Source: Teichococcus aestuarii | Lineage (GTDB): Bacteria > Pseudomonadota > Alphaproteobacteria > Acetobacterales > Acetobacteraceae | Assembly (NCBI RefSeq): GCF_003116135.1 | Contig: NZ_PDOA01000007.1 | Span: forward strand, 1 to 64,000 | Direction of reading: 5' to 3' | DNA: 64,000 bases | Part shown: positions 1 to 9,011 of the stretch, piece after piece | Layout of the letters: every line of letters begins with the position of its first letter | How positions within the stretch are numbered: position 1 is the stretch's first letter | Position numbers and translations under genes: made by a program | The notes under the pieces: generated by a model | Told to the model about the DNA's origin: nothing | Databases searched by the model: none | What the model saw: only the letters and a program-made list of their open reading frames with translations

Positions 1-87
1 ACCGTGAGGCCTGGCCGCCTCGATCAGCGGCTCCCACACCGCCCAGGTCGCATCCGTGAGAAGCTGCTCGTCCTTGCCCTTCGCCAT
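1..87 (-). mobile_element. IS5-like transposase, N-terminal fragment cut by window edge
   Basis: A leftward reading frame starts with ATG at 87 and runs off the left edge. Its 29 visible residues contain LLTDATWAVWEPLIEAARP, the typical opening of IS5-group (IS427/IS1031-like) transposases, which begin with a short lysine-rich stretch followed by L-x-D-x-x-W-x-x-x-x-P. The catalytic DDE domain lies outside the window, so it is not possible to say whether the element is intact. The terminal inverted repeat should lie just right of the start codon, but I could not identify it without the other end. Confidence 0.7.
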
Positions 88-447
88 ACCCAAAACATGG
101 GAGTAGCATTCAAGCTCTAACAGGCCTTAACCCTTTTGTGGGTTGTGCGATGCGAGGAACTTGGATACTGGAATTGACCAATTCGACGGGAGATCGTCTC
201 CCGGGAGCATTATCGAGCCCTCGCTGAGGCGGAGGCCATGCAACAAGGTCCAGTGATCAGTCCGATGTAGGTCTTCAGAGACCCATCACGAAGGCCAAGC
301 CTTCGTTTCGAGACACCTTGCTGCCGCCGGCAGGCGCGTTCTGTCGCGTATCTGCCCCCGATTCCACATAAGTTGCCGTGAGCGACGTTGAGCGTCGCCT
401 CTCTGCCGCCGCGCGCCCCACCGGCGCCGCCTTGGAGCATTGCTGCC
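88..447. other. Non-coding stretch between IS fragment and sulP
   Basis: No convincing gene is seen here. The left part (about 88-160) is less G+C rich and presumably contains the end of the insertion element. A short inverted repeat (GGGAGATCGTCTCCC, 189-203) lies in the middle. Frames covering this stretch on either strand lack family features and overlap the sulP start, so they were treated as chance openings. The promoter of the sulP-usp pair must lie here, but no clear -35/-10 pair could be assigned. Confidence 0.4.
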
Positions 448-1929
448 ATGAGCTTGGCCAATATAAGGGCCGAGTGGTTCGGCAATATCCGCGGGGATCT
501 TCTCGCGGGCATGGTCGTGGCTCTCGCCCTCATTCCAGAGGCAATCGCCTTCTCCATCATCGCGGGCGTGGACCCGAAAGTTGGCCTCTACGCTTCTTTC
601 TGCATTGCCGTAGTGATCGCATTTACGGGTGGCCGCCCAGCGATGATTTCCGCGGCCACCGGCGCCATGGCGCTGGTGATGGTCACGCTGGTGCGGGACC
701 ATGGCCTGCAATATCTGCTCGCTGCCACCATTCTCACCGGCATCCTCCAGATCATCGCGGGTCTTCTGCGGCTCGGCGACCTGATGCGCTTCGTCTCACG
801 CTCAGTGATGACCGGCTTCGTCAACGCTCTGGCCATTCTGATCTTCATGGCGCAGATCCCCGAGCTGGTGGGTCACGGCTGGCAGACCTACGCCATGACA
901 GCGCTGGGCTTGGCCATCATCTATCTGCTGCCGCGTCTGACCACGGCGGTGCCGTCGCCGCTCATCGCCATCGTCGTGCTGACCATCCTCGCCATCGTCA
1001 GCGGCATGCCGCTGCGCACGGTTGGCGACATGGGCGAGCTTCCGGCCGAGCTGCCGTTCTTTCTGTTTCCCGATATACCGCTCAACCTCGAGACGCTGCG
1101 GATCATCCTGCCCACCGCAGTGACCTTAACCGTGGTCGGCCTCCTGGAATCGCTGATGACGGCGTCCATCATCGATGATCTTACTGATACGTCCAGCGAC
1201 AAGAACCGCGAGTGCAACGGCCAGGGCGTCGCCAACATCGTGTCCGGTTTCTTTGGCGGCATGGCGGGTTGCGCAATGATTGGCCAGTCCGTCATCAATG
1301 TGAAATCCGGTGGACGCGGACGACTTTCGACGCTGTTCGCCGGCGTCTTCCTGCTCTTCCTGATCCTGGTGCTCGGCGAATGGGTGCGGCAGATCCCGAT
1401 GGCCGCCCTGGTCGCGGTGATGATCATGGTCGCAATCGGAACCTTCAACTGGCGTTCGGTTGCCAATCTGCGCGTGCATCCCAAGAGCTCCAGCACCGTG
1501 ATGCTGGCCACGGTCGCCGTGGTGGTCGCCACGCATGATCTGGCCCAGGGCGTTCTCGTCGGCGTGATGCTCTCCGGCCTCTTCTTCGCCCGGAAGGTGG
1601 CGCGCATCGTCCGCGTCCGGTCGGAACTCTCAGCCGATGGCAAGGCGCGTACATACTACGTCCGCGGCAACATCTTTTTCGCTTCGGCAGCCTCCTTTGG
1701 CGATGCCTTTGACTTCCGCGAAGTGTTGGAGCGCGTCACTATCGACGTCACGCAAGGCCACTTCTGGGATCTGACAGGCGTTGCCGCGCTGGATCGTGTG
1801 GTGCTGAAATTCCGCCGCGAAGGCACACAGGTGGAAATCGTCGGGCTGAACGAGGAGAGCATCTCACTCGTCGACCGCCTGGCAATGCACGACAAGCCGG
1901 ATGCGCTCGAGCAACTCTCGGCACACTGA
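448..1929 (+). CDS. SulP-family anion transporter with STAS domain
   Basis: Inner-membrane transporter of the SulP family (sulfate, bicarbonate or related anions, usually proton- or sodium-coupled). The N-terminal half shows the family core, with [20 protein letters not shown] near residue 17 and about ten to twelve hydrophobic spans up to about residue 390. A short cytoplasmic STAS-like domain follows (about 395-490, containing [12 protein letters not shown]). The length of 493 aa fits the compact bacterial forms. ATG at 448 is chosen because GGAG lies 10 bases upstream and the family's N-terminal helix starts right after it; an in-frame TTG at 388 would add 20 low-complexity residues. The usp gene follows 12 bases later, so they are probably co-transcribed. 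The substrate cannot be read from the sequence. Confidence 0.9.
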   Translation: MSLANIRAEWFGNIRGDLLAGMVVALALIPEAIAFSIIAGVDPKVGLYASFCIAVVIAFTGGRPAMISAATGAMALVMVTLVRDHGLQYLLAATILTGILQIIAGLLRLGDLMRFVSRSVMTGFVNALAILIFMAQIPELVGHGWQTYAMTALGLAIIYLLPRLTTAVPSPLIAIVVLTILAIVSGMPLRTVGDMGELPAELPFFLFPDIPLNLETLRIILPTAVTLTVVGLLESLMTASIIDDLTDTSSDKNRECNGQGVANIVSGFFGGMAGCAMIGQSVINVKSGGRGRLSTLFAGVFLLFLILVLGEWVRQIPMAALVAVMIMVAIGTFNWRSVANLRVHPKSSSTVMLATVAVVVATHDLAQGVLVGVMLSGLFFARKVARIVRVRSELSADGKARTYYVRGNIFFASAASFGDAFDFREVLERVTIDVTQGHFWDLTGVAALDRVVLKFRREGTQVEIVGLNEESISLVDRLAMHDKPDALEQLSAH

Positions 1930-1941
1930 GGGGGGGATCAT

Positions 1942-2793
1942 ATGGCCAGAATACTCGCCTGCACCGACGGCTCGATCTATGCGCCGAGTATTTATGGGCA
2001 TGCCGCCTGGGCGGCTTCCCGCCTGAACGCGGCCGTGGAGGTTCTGCACATGCTGGACCGCCACCCCGGCGCAGCCAGGGAAGCGGAGTTGAGCGGCGCC
2101 ATCGGATTTGACGCCTCACAGGATCTTCTCCGGAAGATGGTCGAGCTGGACGAGGCTCAGGGGCGCCTCGCACAGCAGCGATCAAGAGCCATCCTGGAAG
2201 ACGCCGAGTGGGTGTTGCGCGCTGCGGGCATTGCCGAGGTCACCCTCACCCTCCGCCATGGGGCGCTGGTGGAGGCGCTGCCGGAGTTCGAGAAAGCCGC
2301 CGATCTGGTTGTCGTCGGCAAGCGCGGCGAGGCGGCAGACTTTGCCAAGGGCCATCTGGGCAGCAACCTGGAGCGGGTGCTGCGCACCAGCATTTGCCCG
2401 GTCCTGGTCGCCTCACGCGCCTTCAAGCCGATCAGCCGGGCGGTGATCGCCTATGATGGCCGCGCCGCCTCCCGCAAGGCCGTCGAATATCTGGCGCGGC
2501 GGCCGCTCCTGCATGGTGTCTCGGTTCATCTACTCACCGTCGGAAATGCCGGTACCGACGAGGAAGGGCTGGCTGAGGCGCGCTTCAGGCTTGGTGAGGC
2601 TGGCCTGGACGTTCATATGCAGATCCTGCCCGGAAGGCCGGAAGACGTCATAGCCCGCGTGGTCGCCGAAAGCGGGGCTGATCTGCTTGTCATGGGCGCC
2701 TATGGCCATGGTGTGTTGACGCGGATGTTCCTCGGCAGTGTCACCTCCACATTGCTGCGCGAGTGCCGCGTGCCGGCTTTGGTCTTCCGCTAG
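1942..2793 (+). CDS. Universal stress protein, two tandem UspA domains
   Basis: Cytoplasmic protein of 283 aa built from two UspA domains (about 1-150 and 155-283). Each half carries the ATP-binding signature G-x2-G-x9-G-(S/T): GKRGEAADFAKGHLGSN in the first half and GAYGHGVLTRMFLGSVTS in the second. It is therefore expected to be the nucleotide-binding type. Family members act in stress survival and can modulate partner transporters. Immediate downstream position and a strong G-rich ribosome site (GGGGGGGAT before the ATG) indicate translation from the sulP transcript. A functional link to the transporter's STAS domain is inference. Confidence 0.9.
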   Translation: MARILACTDGSIYAPSIYGHAAWAASRLNAAVEVLHMLDRHPGAAREAELSGAIGFDASQDLLRKMVELDEAQGRLAQQRSRAILEDAEWVLRAAGIAEVTLTLRHGALVEALPEFEKAADLVVVGKRGEAADFAKGHLGSNLERVLRTSICPVLVASRAFKPISRAVIAYDGRAASRKAVEYLARRPLLHGVSVHLLTVGNAGTDEEGLAEARFRLGEAGLDVHMQILPGRPEDVIARVVAESGADLLVMGAYGHGVLTRMFLGSVTSTLLRECRVPALVFR

Positions 2794-2944
2794 GCCCCGC
2801 GCCGGCATGGGAGGGAAAAGCCTGCACGGCTTTCGCCAGCCCTCCCGGCGTCCTGCTGATGCTGCTGTCCGGTTTCGGGCAGACCTATCTTCACCGCGCT
2901 GCTCAACAGCGCCCTGCACAACAGCCCTGGCGGATCGAGTGGGA

Positions 2945-4141
2945 ATGACAGCTGATCGAAGTTGCGAACCATCCAAGAATGAGCGCCATCACTACCTGGA
3001 CTATCTGCGCGCCATTCTGATGTTCCTGGGCATTCCCTACCATGCGGCGCTGGCCTTCTCGTCCCATCAGGCCTGGATCGTCGAAGCGGAGCGGGACTCG
3101 GCCCTGCTGAGCTGGGCGGCGCAGTTCAGCCACACCTTCCGCATGCCGGTGTTCCTCCTGATCGCCGGGTTCTTTGCGATGATGCTGTGTCAGCGGCGTC
3201 CCGGATCATGGTGGCGAAGCCGCCTGGTCCGCCTCGGCGTGCCTCTGGCTGCCGCAACGATCCTGATCAATCCACTGCTCATGCTGGGAAGGGCACTTTG
3301 GCAGGCTGAGCCCAGCCAGGTCTTGGACCTGTGGCTCAGCATGCTGGCGACACCTGGCGAGCCCTGGGTGTCGCACCTCTGGTTCCTGATCGATCTGCTG
3401 ATCTATTCCTCGATCCTGGCGGTGCTGTTGCGCCTGCGCTGGATGCCAGCGCTGGCGCGTCGCGCCGACAAGGTTGCCGGGTTGATGGCTTCGCGCTGGT
3501 GGGTGGCGCCTGGCCTGCTGCTGTTCAGCGGGGTCGCTGCGCTAGGCACGGTGGTGGCGCTGAGTGTCCTGGGCCTCAACTCGACCCTTCATGGCATGTT
3601 GGTGCTGGCGCGCACCTCGGCCCATCTGCCCGTCTTCCTGTGTGGTGCCGCCCTTGCGCTGCGCCGCGACTGGCTGGACCGCTTCACGCGCATACACTGG
3701 TGGATGTGGGCGGCAGGGCTTGTCCTGGCGGCGGCACTGGCCGCTGTGCAGTGGCGGGACGAGGACATCTACCGGGCCGTGACCTTTTTCCTGATGCCCG
3801 TCGTCGGCATCCTGTTCGCCCATATCCTGATGTCGGGGATGCGGGCCTGCTTTCAGGGCGCCAACAGGCTGGTGCAGATCGCGGTGGACTCTTCCTTCAC
3901 CGTCTACCTGGTGCACCAGGTTTTCATCGTGTTCGGCGTGGTGCTTATGATGGGCAGCGGGATTCCGGTGCTGCTGCAGTTCGTGCTGCTGGTGGCGGCT
4001 TCCACGATCCTGTCGCTGGGGTTTCATCAGCAACTGGTCCGTCGCCGCCCTGTGCTGCGGCTGCTGTTCAACGGCGTGCTGCCTGAGCGTGCGGCACCGC
4101 TGGCTGGAGCCGCCGCTGCCCCGCGAGCGGGACGGATATAG
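2945..4141 (+). CDS. OpgC/MdoC-like membrane acyltransferase (acyltransferase-3 family)
   Basis: A polytopic inner-membrane protein of 398 aa with about ten hydrophobic spans. The N-terminus reads HHYLDYLRAILMFLGIPYH, the hallmark of acyltransferase-3 proteins related to OpgC/MdoC, which transfer succinyl or other acyl groups onto periplasmic glucans. The histidine in GIPYH matches a conserved position of the first helix. The frame is open from 2738, but the preceding 69 residues overlap usp and look non-coding; ATG 2945 follows a GAGTGGGA purine stretch. It is convergent with the glycosyltransferase operon on the other strand. It might decorate that operon's polysaccharide, but the acceptor and acyl group are unknown. 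Confidence 0.85.
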   Translation: MTADRSCEPSKNERHHYLDYLRAILMFLGIPYHAALAFSSHQAWIVEAERDSALLSWAAQFSHTFRMPVFLLIAGFFAMMLCQRRPGSWWRSRLVRLGVPLAAATILINPLLMLGRALWQAEPSQVLDLWLSMLATPGEPWVSHLWFLIDLLIYSSILAVLLRLRWMPALARRADKVAGLMASRWWVAPGLLLFSGVAALGTVVALSVLGLNSTLHGMLVLARTSAHLPVFLCGAALALRRDWLDRFTRIHWWMWAAGLVLAAALAAVQWRDEDIYRAVTFFLMPVVGILFAHILMSGMRACFQGANRLVQIAVDSSFTVYLVHQVFIVFGVVLMMGSGIPVLLQFVLLVAASTILSLGFHQQLVRRRPVLRLLFNGVLPERAAPLAGAAAAPRAGRI

Positions 4142-4243
4142 TACGGGCCGTGTAGCCCCCGGTGATCCGAGACGTCCCCCTGCCCCACCGGCTGCCAGCA
4201 GATTTCGGCGTACACGGCAGCAGGGGGTTCTCCCGGGCAGGCT

Positions 4244-5431
4244 TCAGCTTGCTCCGGATCCTTGGGCAAGGTCGGCGGAGGCGGCCTGCCGCCGCAGGCG
4301 TCTCCCTCCGCCAGCCCGGCACTCCATGCCGGCAATCGCGCCAACAAGGCACAGCAGCACCGCCCATCCGTAGATGGAGCCGAACGTCGCCTGGACCCAG
4401 GCAGGTGATCCCATGAAGGCCAGAACCCAAGGGACCGGGATCAACAAAAGCGCCGCCGCCAAGCTGAGAGCCCAGTTCAACGGCCGGAGGAGAAAAACAG
4501 GCAACAGGAAAAGCGTGTAATGCACCCAGGCGAGCGGTGAGGCGAGCAACGCACCAACCAGGCCCAGCGCACTCGCCTGTGCCAGGCTGGGCCGGCAGCG
4601 CCAGGCCCAGAGGGCAAGCGCGCCCAGCACCAAGGCGCCGGCGGGCGCCGCAAAGGCACCGAGCCCGCCTCGCTGCAGCAAGCCGGCCAGCGAGGCGTTG
4701 GTGAGGAAAACGGCGCGGTTCCCTTCCGCGGCGAGCACTGCGAACCATTGCTGGTAGACCTCAGGCCCGTAGAGCAGCACGGGCAGAAGGCTGAGCAGGA
4801 GCGCCGTGACGCCAGCAGAAACTGCAGGCCGGTAATAGCCTGAGAGGAACAGCAAGACTGGCCAGACAGCGAAGTTCGGCTTCACTGCAACGACGAGGCC
4901 GATGGCAACACCCGCCGCCAGGCCCCGCCCCCGGTCGAGCAGCAGCCAGGCAGCCGCCGCGCTCAGCACCAGCGGCAGGTAGATCTGCCCGAGCACCAGC
5001 GTGTCCCAGAACCCGGCAAGGGCGAAAGCCCAGAGAGCAGCCAGCCAGCGCCCATCGCCGCTGCCCTGGCGGCGCACCAGCAGCAGGATCGTCGCGACGT
5101 AGCAGAGCACGGAAATGCTCCACCACAGGCGGAAGCCCTGATGCGGGTCCAGCAAGCCCAGCAACTGAAACAGCGGCAGCGCGGCCGGCGGATTGAGGTT
5201 GGGGTTCCAGGATTCGAAGCCCGGCAACGCCACGTGGAACGTCAGCGGATAGATGCCGTAGGGGTCAAGGCCCTCTGAGGCCGCCCGGCCGGAGGCGATG
5301 AAGGAGCCATAGTCCAGAAGCCCCGGCGTTGGCAGTGCCCGCGCAAGGCTCCAGACGATGAGCGGCAGCAGCAGCAGGCACAGGGCAGCGGCCAGCGCGC
5401 GCCGCGCTGGAGGAGAGAGCGACGCCGCCAT
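4244..5431 (-). CDS. GT87-family (DUF2029) polyprenyl-phosphate-sugar glycosyltransferase
   Basis: A 395-aa membrane protein with about ten hydrophobic segments. Features typical of GT87 GT-C enzymes are an early acidic residue in LLDYGSFIASGRA, the loop NPNLNPPAALPLFQLLGLL, and the central GQIYLPLVL ... GLVVAVKPNFAVWPVLL. Family members transfer a sugar from a polyprenyl-phosphate donor outside the inner membrane; mycobacterial members include mannosyltransferases and, as I recall, the arabinosyltransferase AftC. The start ATG (5431) overlaps the stop of the upstream gene as TGATG, so the two are translationally coupled. It is the last gene of the operon that makes a polyprenyl-phosphate-arabinose-type donor, which suggests it is an arabinofuranosyltransferase; that specificity is inference. 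Confidence 0.8.
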   Translation of the reverse strand: MAASLSPPARRALAAALCLLLLPLIVWSLARALPTPGLLDYGSFIASGRAASEGLDPYGIYPLTFHVALPGFESWNPNLNPPAALPLFQLLGLLDPHQGFRLWWSISVLCYVATILLLVRRQGSGDGRWLAALWAFALAGFWDTLVLGQIYLPLVLSAAAAWLLLDRGRGLAAGVAIGLVVAVKPNFAVWPVLLFLSGYYRPAVSAGVTALLLSLLPVLLYGPEVYQQWFAVLAAEGNRAVFLTNASLAGLLQRGGLGAFAAPAGALVLGALALWAWRCRPSLAQASALGLVGALLASPLAWVHYTLFLLPVFLLRPLNWALSLAAALLLIPVPWVLAFMGSPAWVQATFGSIYGWAVLLCLVGAIAGMECRAGGGRRLRRQAASADLAQGSGAS

Positions 5432-7068
5432 CACCGGGCCTCCTCTGAGGCCTCGGCCGGCGGCACGACACGCATCACCGAGAAGTCCTGGCCACAAGCC
5501 ACCGGCTGCACGGCAAGGCCCGCCAGCCAGTCCTCGCAGCCCCACTGGTACATGGCGATATAGACTCCCGCGAGCGGCGGCTGCACCTCATCGGCCCGCG
5601 AGGCCACGGCCAGCGCGTTCTGGACCAGCGGGCGGAACGCCGCCGCGTCCGGCACGCGGGCGATCGGGCCACGGTCCAAGGCTTTCATCTCCGGCAGGAG
5701 CGGCTCGAAGACGAGCGGATTCTGCCCCGCCTTGGCAAAGAGGCTGGGGATGATGGCCTGGCGGTCAATCATCGCGTAGGCGACGATGTGTTCGGGCGGC
5801 GGCCGCATGCGGCGCGTCTGCGTCCAGTCGCCGAGTTCAATCGGGTAGCGCGCGGCGGGAATGATGAAGCTTCCCGGCGGAATGCGCTGGAAGGCCGCGA
5901 CCATCTCGCCGATCACCTTCCCCTGGACGCGCCAGTCCTGCGCCAGAACGTAGCTGCGCGAGCCCAGCAGCAGCAGGATGACCATGGAAGCAATCGCCGT
6001 CGCCAGCGGGCGCGGGCGGCGTGGCACGATTGCAGCGAGCAGCATGAAGGCCGCGGCGATGGCGATCCGCCAGTCCAGGAAGAATGACTCCATCGCCGAA
6101 TAGGGCAGCACCAGCACCAGCAGGGCAAAGAGCGCGGCAACCAGCAACAGGCCGGGATGTAGCCGGACCTGCCGCATCGTCAGCGCCAGCACCAGGGCTG
6201 CCACCGAGATCAGCGAGGCGGCGGCATCCGCATGCGGGTTGCCGGAGGAAAGCAGGCGGGTGAAGGGAGAGAGCTTGACGAAGGCGCTGAAGTTGAAGTG
6301 CGGGCTCAGCGGCAGGCCATGCGACGGGCTGATCGCCCAGTAGAGCACCAGGGCCGGGATGAATTGCGAAGCCGACGCAACGAGGCGCAGGAAGGCAGGG
6401 CCAAGCCCCTCGCGCCGCCGCAGCCAGGCGTGCCGCAGTTCCAGCGCTGCGATGGCCACCGCGTAGAGGCCGAAGGCGACGAGGTGCGCGAGAAAGATGA
6501 GCAGTGCGAAGAATGCGCCCAGCACCACCTGCTGCCAGCGCGGCCGTCCCTCCATCAGCAGCCAGGCCGCGAGGCCCCAAGGCAGCAGGGCGAGACCCAG
6601 GTTGTAGTTGAGAAAGCCCCAGAAGAACATTTCGTTGGTCAGGAAGACGCCGGCCAGAAGGGGCCAGACGCTGTAGCGGCCGGCCACGGCCCGATTGAGA
6701 AGGTAGAGACCGCCCAGCGTGAGGATGAAGGTCAGGGCCAGCAGCAGAAGGCCCGCCGCCCGCGCATCGGCAACCTGCATCAGTGCCAGCATCACCACGT
6801 CCGACAGCATGTTCGGAATCAGAAAGCTGGCAAGCCGGTAGTTCGCCTGCAGGCCGGGGCTGCTGGCCCAGTGATTGATAGCGTCAACCCGGGCCAGGTG
6901 GTTGGGATAGTCGAACAAGGGTGGCATGCTGGTGGCCAGCAGCGGCAGCAGAGCCACCACGAGGCAGAGCGCCAGGGTGACATGCGCCCAGGCGGCGCTG
7001 GTGATGTGCACGCGCCAGGAGCGGTGCGGGACGGCCGCCGTTCCGACAGACAGATCGCTGAGGGGCAT
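5431..7068 (-). CDS. Large GT-C-like membrane glycosyltransferase
   Basis: A 545-aa membrane protein. There are about eleven hydrophobic segments up to residue 400, then a soluble C-terminal portion of about 145 aa predicted to lie in the periplasm. Just after the first membrane helix is PPLFDYPNHLARVDAI, with an acidic residue in the first outer loop, as in GT-C glycosyltransferases that use lipid-phosphate sugars. No close family name is recognised. The start is uncertain: ATG 7068 is preferred because the first 25 residues of the longer form (ATG 7143) are not hydrophobic or family-like. The next gene is coupled through a TGATG overlap. Together with the GT87 enzyme it is a candidate arabinan polymerase or branching enzyme. 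Confidence 0.7.
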   Translation of the reverse strand: MPLSDLSVGTAAVPHRSWRVHITSAAWAHVTLALCLVVALLPLLATSMPPLFDYPNHLARVDAINHWASSPGLQANYRLASFLIPNMLSDVVMLALMQVADARAAGLLLLALTFILTLGGLYLLNRAVAGRYSVWPLLAGVFLTNEMFFWGFLNYNLGLALLPWGLAAWLLMEGRPRWQQVVLGAFFALLIFLAHLVAFGLYAVAIAALELRHAWLRRREGLGPAFLRLVASASQFIPALVLYWAISPSHGLPLSPHFNFSAFVKLSPFTRLLSSGNPHADAAASLISVAALVLALTMRQVRLHPGLLLVAALFALLVLVLPYSAMESFFLDWRIAIAAAFMLLAAIVPRRPRPLATAIASMVILLLLGSRSYVLAQDWRVQGKVIGEMVAAFQRIPPGSFIIPAARYPIELGDWTQTRRMRPPPEHIVAYAMIDRQAIIPSLFAKAGQNPLVFEPLLPEMKALDRGPIARVPDAAAFRPLVQNALAVASRADEVQPPLAGVYIAMYQWGCEDWLAGLAVQPVACGQDFSVMRVVPPAEASEEAR

Positions 7069-7164
7069 CAGGGGGGGTGCTCGCTCTCGCTGGGGAAGGC
7101 CTCTTGCAGCCGACACTAACGTCCAAGCTGGCTGCTGGTTCACCCCAGCAGCCGAAGGCGGATT

Positions 7165-8463
7165 TCAGGGGTGCCGCGCCAGTGGCGCGGCGTCGCGCAG
7201 GATGGGGCCGTTGCCAGCGCGGAGCGTCGCCTGCATCAGCACGACGGTATAGGGGTTCCAGGTGGAGACGAGGAAATAGATCGTTGAGGAGAGACCGGGC
7301 TCGCCCTCGGTGAAGGGGGAGATCAGGTAGGGCCCATATGCCTCGCCCGGTGTGAAAGGCGTGTGCGGATCCGACACCGTGTGGCAGCGGCGGCCGAGGC
7401 GGACAAGCTGCAGCAACGCGGGCTGCTGCTGCGGCGGCCGCCCGGCGCTGATGAAGCCGCATTCACCGTCTTCCCGCGCCGGATCGACCAGCGCCTCCGG
7501 CGCCGACCAGGGGCCCCAGGGCTGATCGGCGGTGCGCAGGAACGTGGCGGCGCGCGGGCCGCCGCAGGTATAGAGCAGCATCCATTTCTGGAGAAAGGCG
7601 TTCCAGCCGGCCGAGAGTTCGCCGAGGCAGGGCTGGTCGAAAAGCGGCACGCTCTCCGCCTCGTCGGCGCTCCAGCGCGGCGCCTGCGTCACCGGGTCGA
7701 GGCCGGCGAAATGCCGCAATGCGCTCGTATCCTCGACGGCGCCGGCAGGCAAGAAGGCAAGATGCGGGTTGCTGCGGCGGAAGTCGCCGCTGCCCCAGAG
7801 CAGCACGCCGGCGCCGTCGGGGGCCGGCAGGTTCTGCACCTGCCCTGCAGATACAAGCACCGGCGCGACATGCACCATCTTGTCGCGCGAGATGTCGTAG
7901 AGGTAGCGGAATTCGTGCCCGTCATCATCCGACCGCGCGAGGACGGAACGGCCGACATTTCCGCGCTCGCTATGATCGCCAGTGGCCAGGATGTACATGC
8001 GGCCGTTGAGGCTGAAGCCGCCTGTCGGCACCGCGAAGGCACCGGAATACACGCCGGGGATCTGCAGTTGGCGGAAGCCGCCATCCGGGTCCGTCAGAAA
8101 CGACAGGCGGATGCAGTCCCGCGGGTTGGTGGTGTCACTGACCGCCATGGAATCCGCGTCTCGCGCGCGGACCAGACCGCCACTCGGATGCGTGTCGCCG
8201 AACAGGAAGTAGAGCCTGCCCTTATGCTCGAAGGAGGCGCCGAGATCGGCCCCCCAGAACTTGAACCGGCGCTCCGTGGCATTGACGGTGGGCATGCCCT
8301 GCTGGCGATCGAACTCGCCGACCACCTGGCAGATCTTGCGTATCTCAGGCCCGCTGGCATGCGAGGTGCTGTTGGTCGCGGAGGAGGAGCGATGGACCGG
8401 CAGCAGGGCGAGGGCCAGGAGCATCCAACGCCACGAATGCGCAAAGCGAAAGCGACCAGTCAT
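7165..8463 (-). CDS. Secreted DUF4185 protein, candidate D-arabinanase (GH183-like)
   Basis: A 432-aa protein with an N-terminal signal peptide (basic start, hydrophobic core LLALALLPV near residues 15-23) and a beta-propeller-like body. The segment RRFKFWGADLGASFEHKG followed by LYFLFGDTHP is the DUF4185 signature. To my knowledge DUF4185 members from mycobacteria and relatives have been shown to be endo-D-arabinofuranases (GH183). The gene sits inside an operon for D-arabinose donor synthesis, matching that activity, so a role in trimming or releasing arabinan in the periplasm is proposed. ATG 8463 is chosen because it begins the signal peptide; the frame is open further upstream into the PAP2 gene. 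Activity on arabinan is inference. Confidence 0.75.
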   Translation of the reverse strand: MTGRFRFAHSWRWMLLALALLPVHRSSSATNSTSHASGPEIRKICQVVGEFDRQQGMPTVNATERRFKFWGADLGASFEHKGRLYFLFGDTHPSGGLVRARDADSMAVSDTTNPRDCIRLSFLTDPDGGFRQLQIPGVYSGAFAVPTGGFSLNGRMYILATGDHSERGNVGRSVLARSDDDGHEFRYLYDISRDKMVHVAPVLVSAGQVQNLPAPDGAGVLLWGSGDFRRSNPHLAFLPAGAVEDTSALRHFAGLDPVTQAPRWSADEAESVPLFDQPCLGELSAGWNAFLQKWMLLYTCGGPRAATFLRTADQPWGPWSAPEALVDPAREDGECGFISAGRPPQQQPALLQLVRLGRRCHTVSDPHTPFTPGEAYGPYLISPFTEGEPGLSSTIYFLVSTWNPYTVVLMQATLRAGNGPILRDAAPLARHP

Positions 8464-8587
8464 GCCATTTTTCCGGCTCTGGGCAGAGGGATGCCGCGCA
8501 GTGGCGGACCGATCCCGGGTAGGGCGGGAATGTGACGAGAGTGTGGAGAAACAGCAGCGCCCGCCACAGCGTGGCCCTCTGGCAGGC

Positions 8588-8998
8588 TCAGAGCAAGTTG
8601 AGCATCGCGGCGCAAAGGGCGCCGAGCGCGACGCCGCCCAGAACCTCTTGGGGCTTGTGCCCGAGGCGCCCGCGCAGCGCCGCCACATCAGGCCGCTCGG
8701 GAAAGGCCGCTTTCAGCGCCAGGGCCTGGGCGCCGATCTTCTGGCGCAGGTCCATGGCATCGATCATCACGATCACCGCCAGGGTCAGTGCCACCGAGAA
8801 GGCCGGCTGGCCAAAGCCGTCACGGAAGCCGAGCAGCCAGCAGGTGGTCCAGACGATGGTGGTGTGCGTGCTGACGGCGCCGCCGAGGCCGATGCCGCGC
8901 CAGGCGGCCTTGCGGTCGCGCAGCGTGTTGATGGCGAACTTCAGGCTGCCTGCAGCGAGATAGCCAAGCAGGGGGGCGAGCGGATAGGTGAGGTCCAC
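8588..8998 (-). CDS. Divergent PAP2-family (DUF212) membrane phosphatase
   Basis: A small 136-aa membrane protein with four hydrophobic segments. It retains the DUF212 pattern: GAVSTHTT replaces the usual PSSHSA, then DAMDLRQKIG corresponds to the D-x2-G-x-R-R stretch, and GHKPQEVLGG corresponds to GHTPLEVLAG. It starts with GTG (8998) preceded by AGGAG six bases upstream, and begins 13 bases after the DprE2-like gene. In mycobacteria a PAP2-type protein (Rv3807c) has been proposed to remove the 5-phosphate from decaprenyl-phosphoryl-phosphoribose between the UbiA and DprE1 steps. This gene could fill that step here; that is inference from context. Confidence 0.8.
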   Translation of the reverse strand: MDLTYPLAPLLGYLAAGSLKFAINTLRDRKAAWRGIGLGGAVSTHTTIVWTTCWLLGFRDGFGQPAFSVALTLAVIVMIDAMDLRQKIGAQALALKAAFPERPDVAALRGRLGHKPQEVLGGVALGALCAAMLNLL

Positions 8999-9011
8999 GG
9001 ATGCTCCTGCG

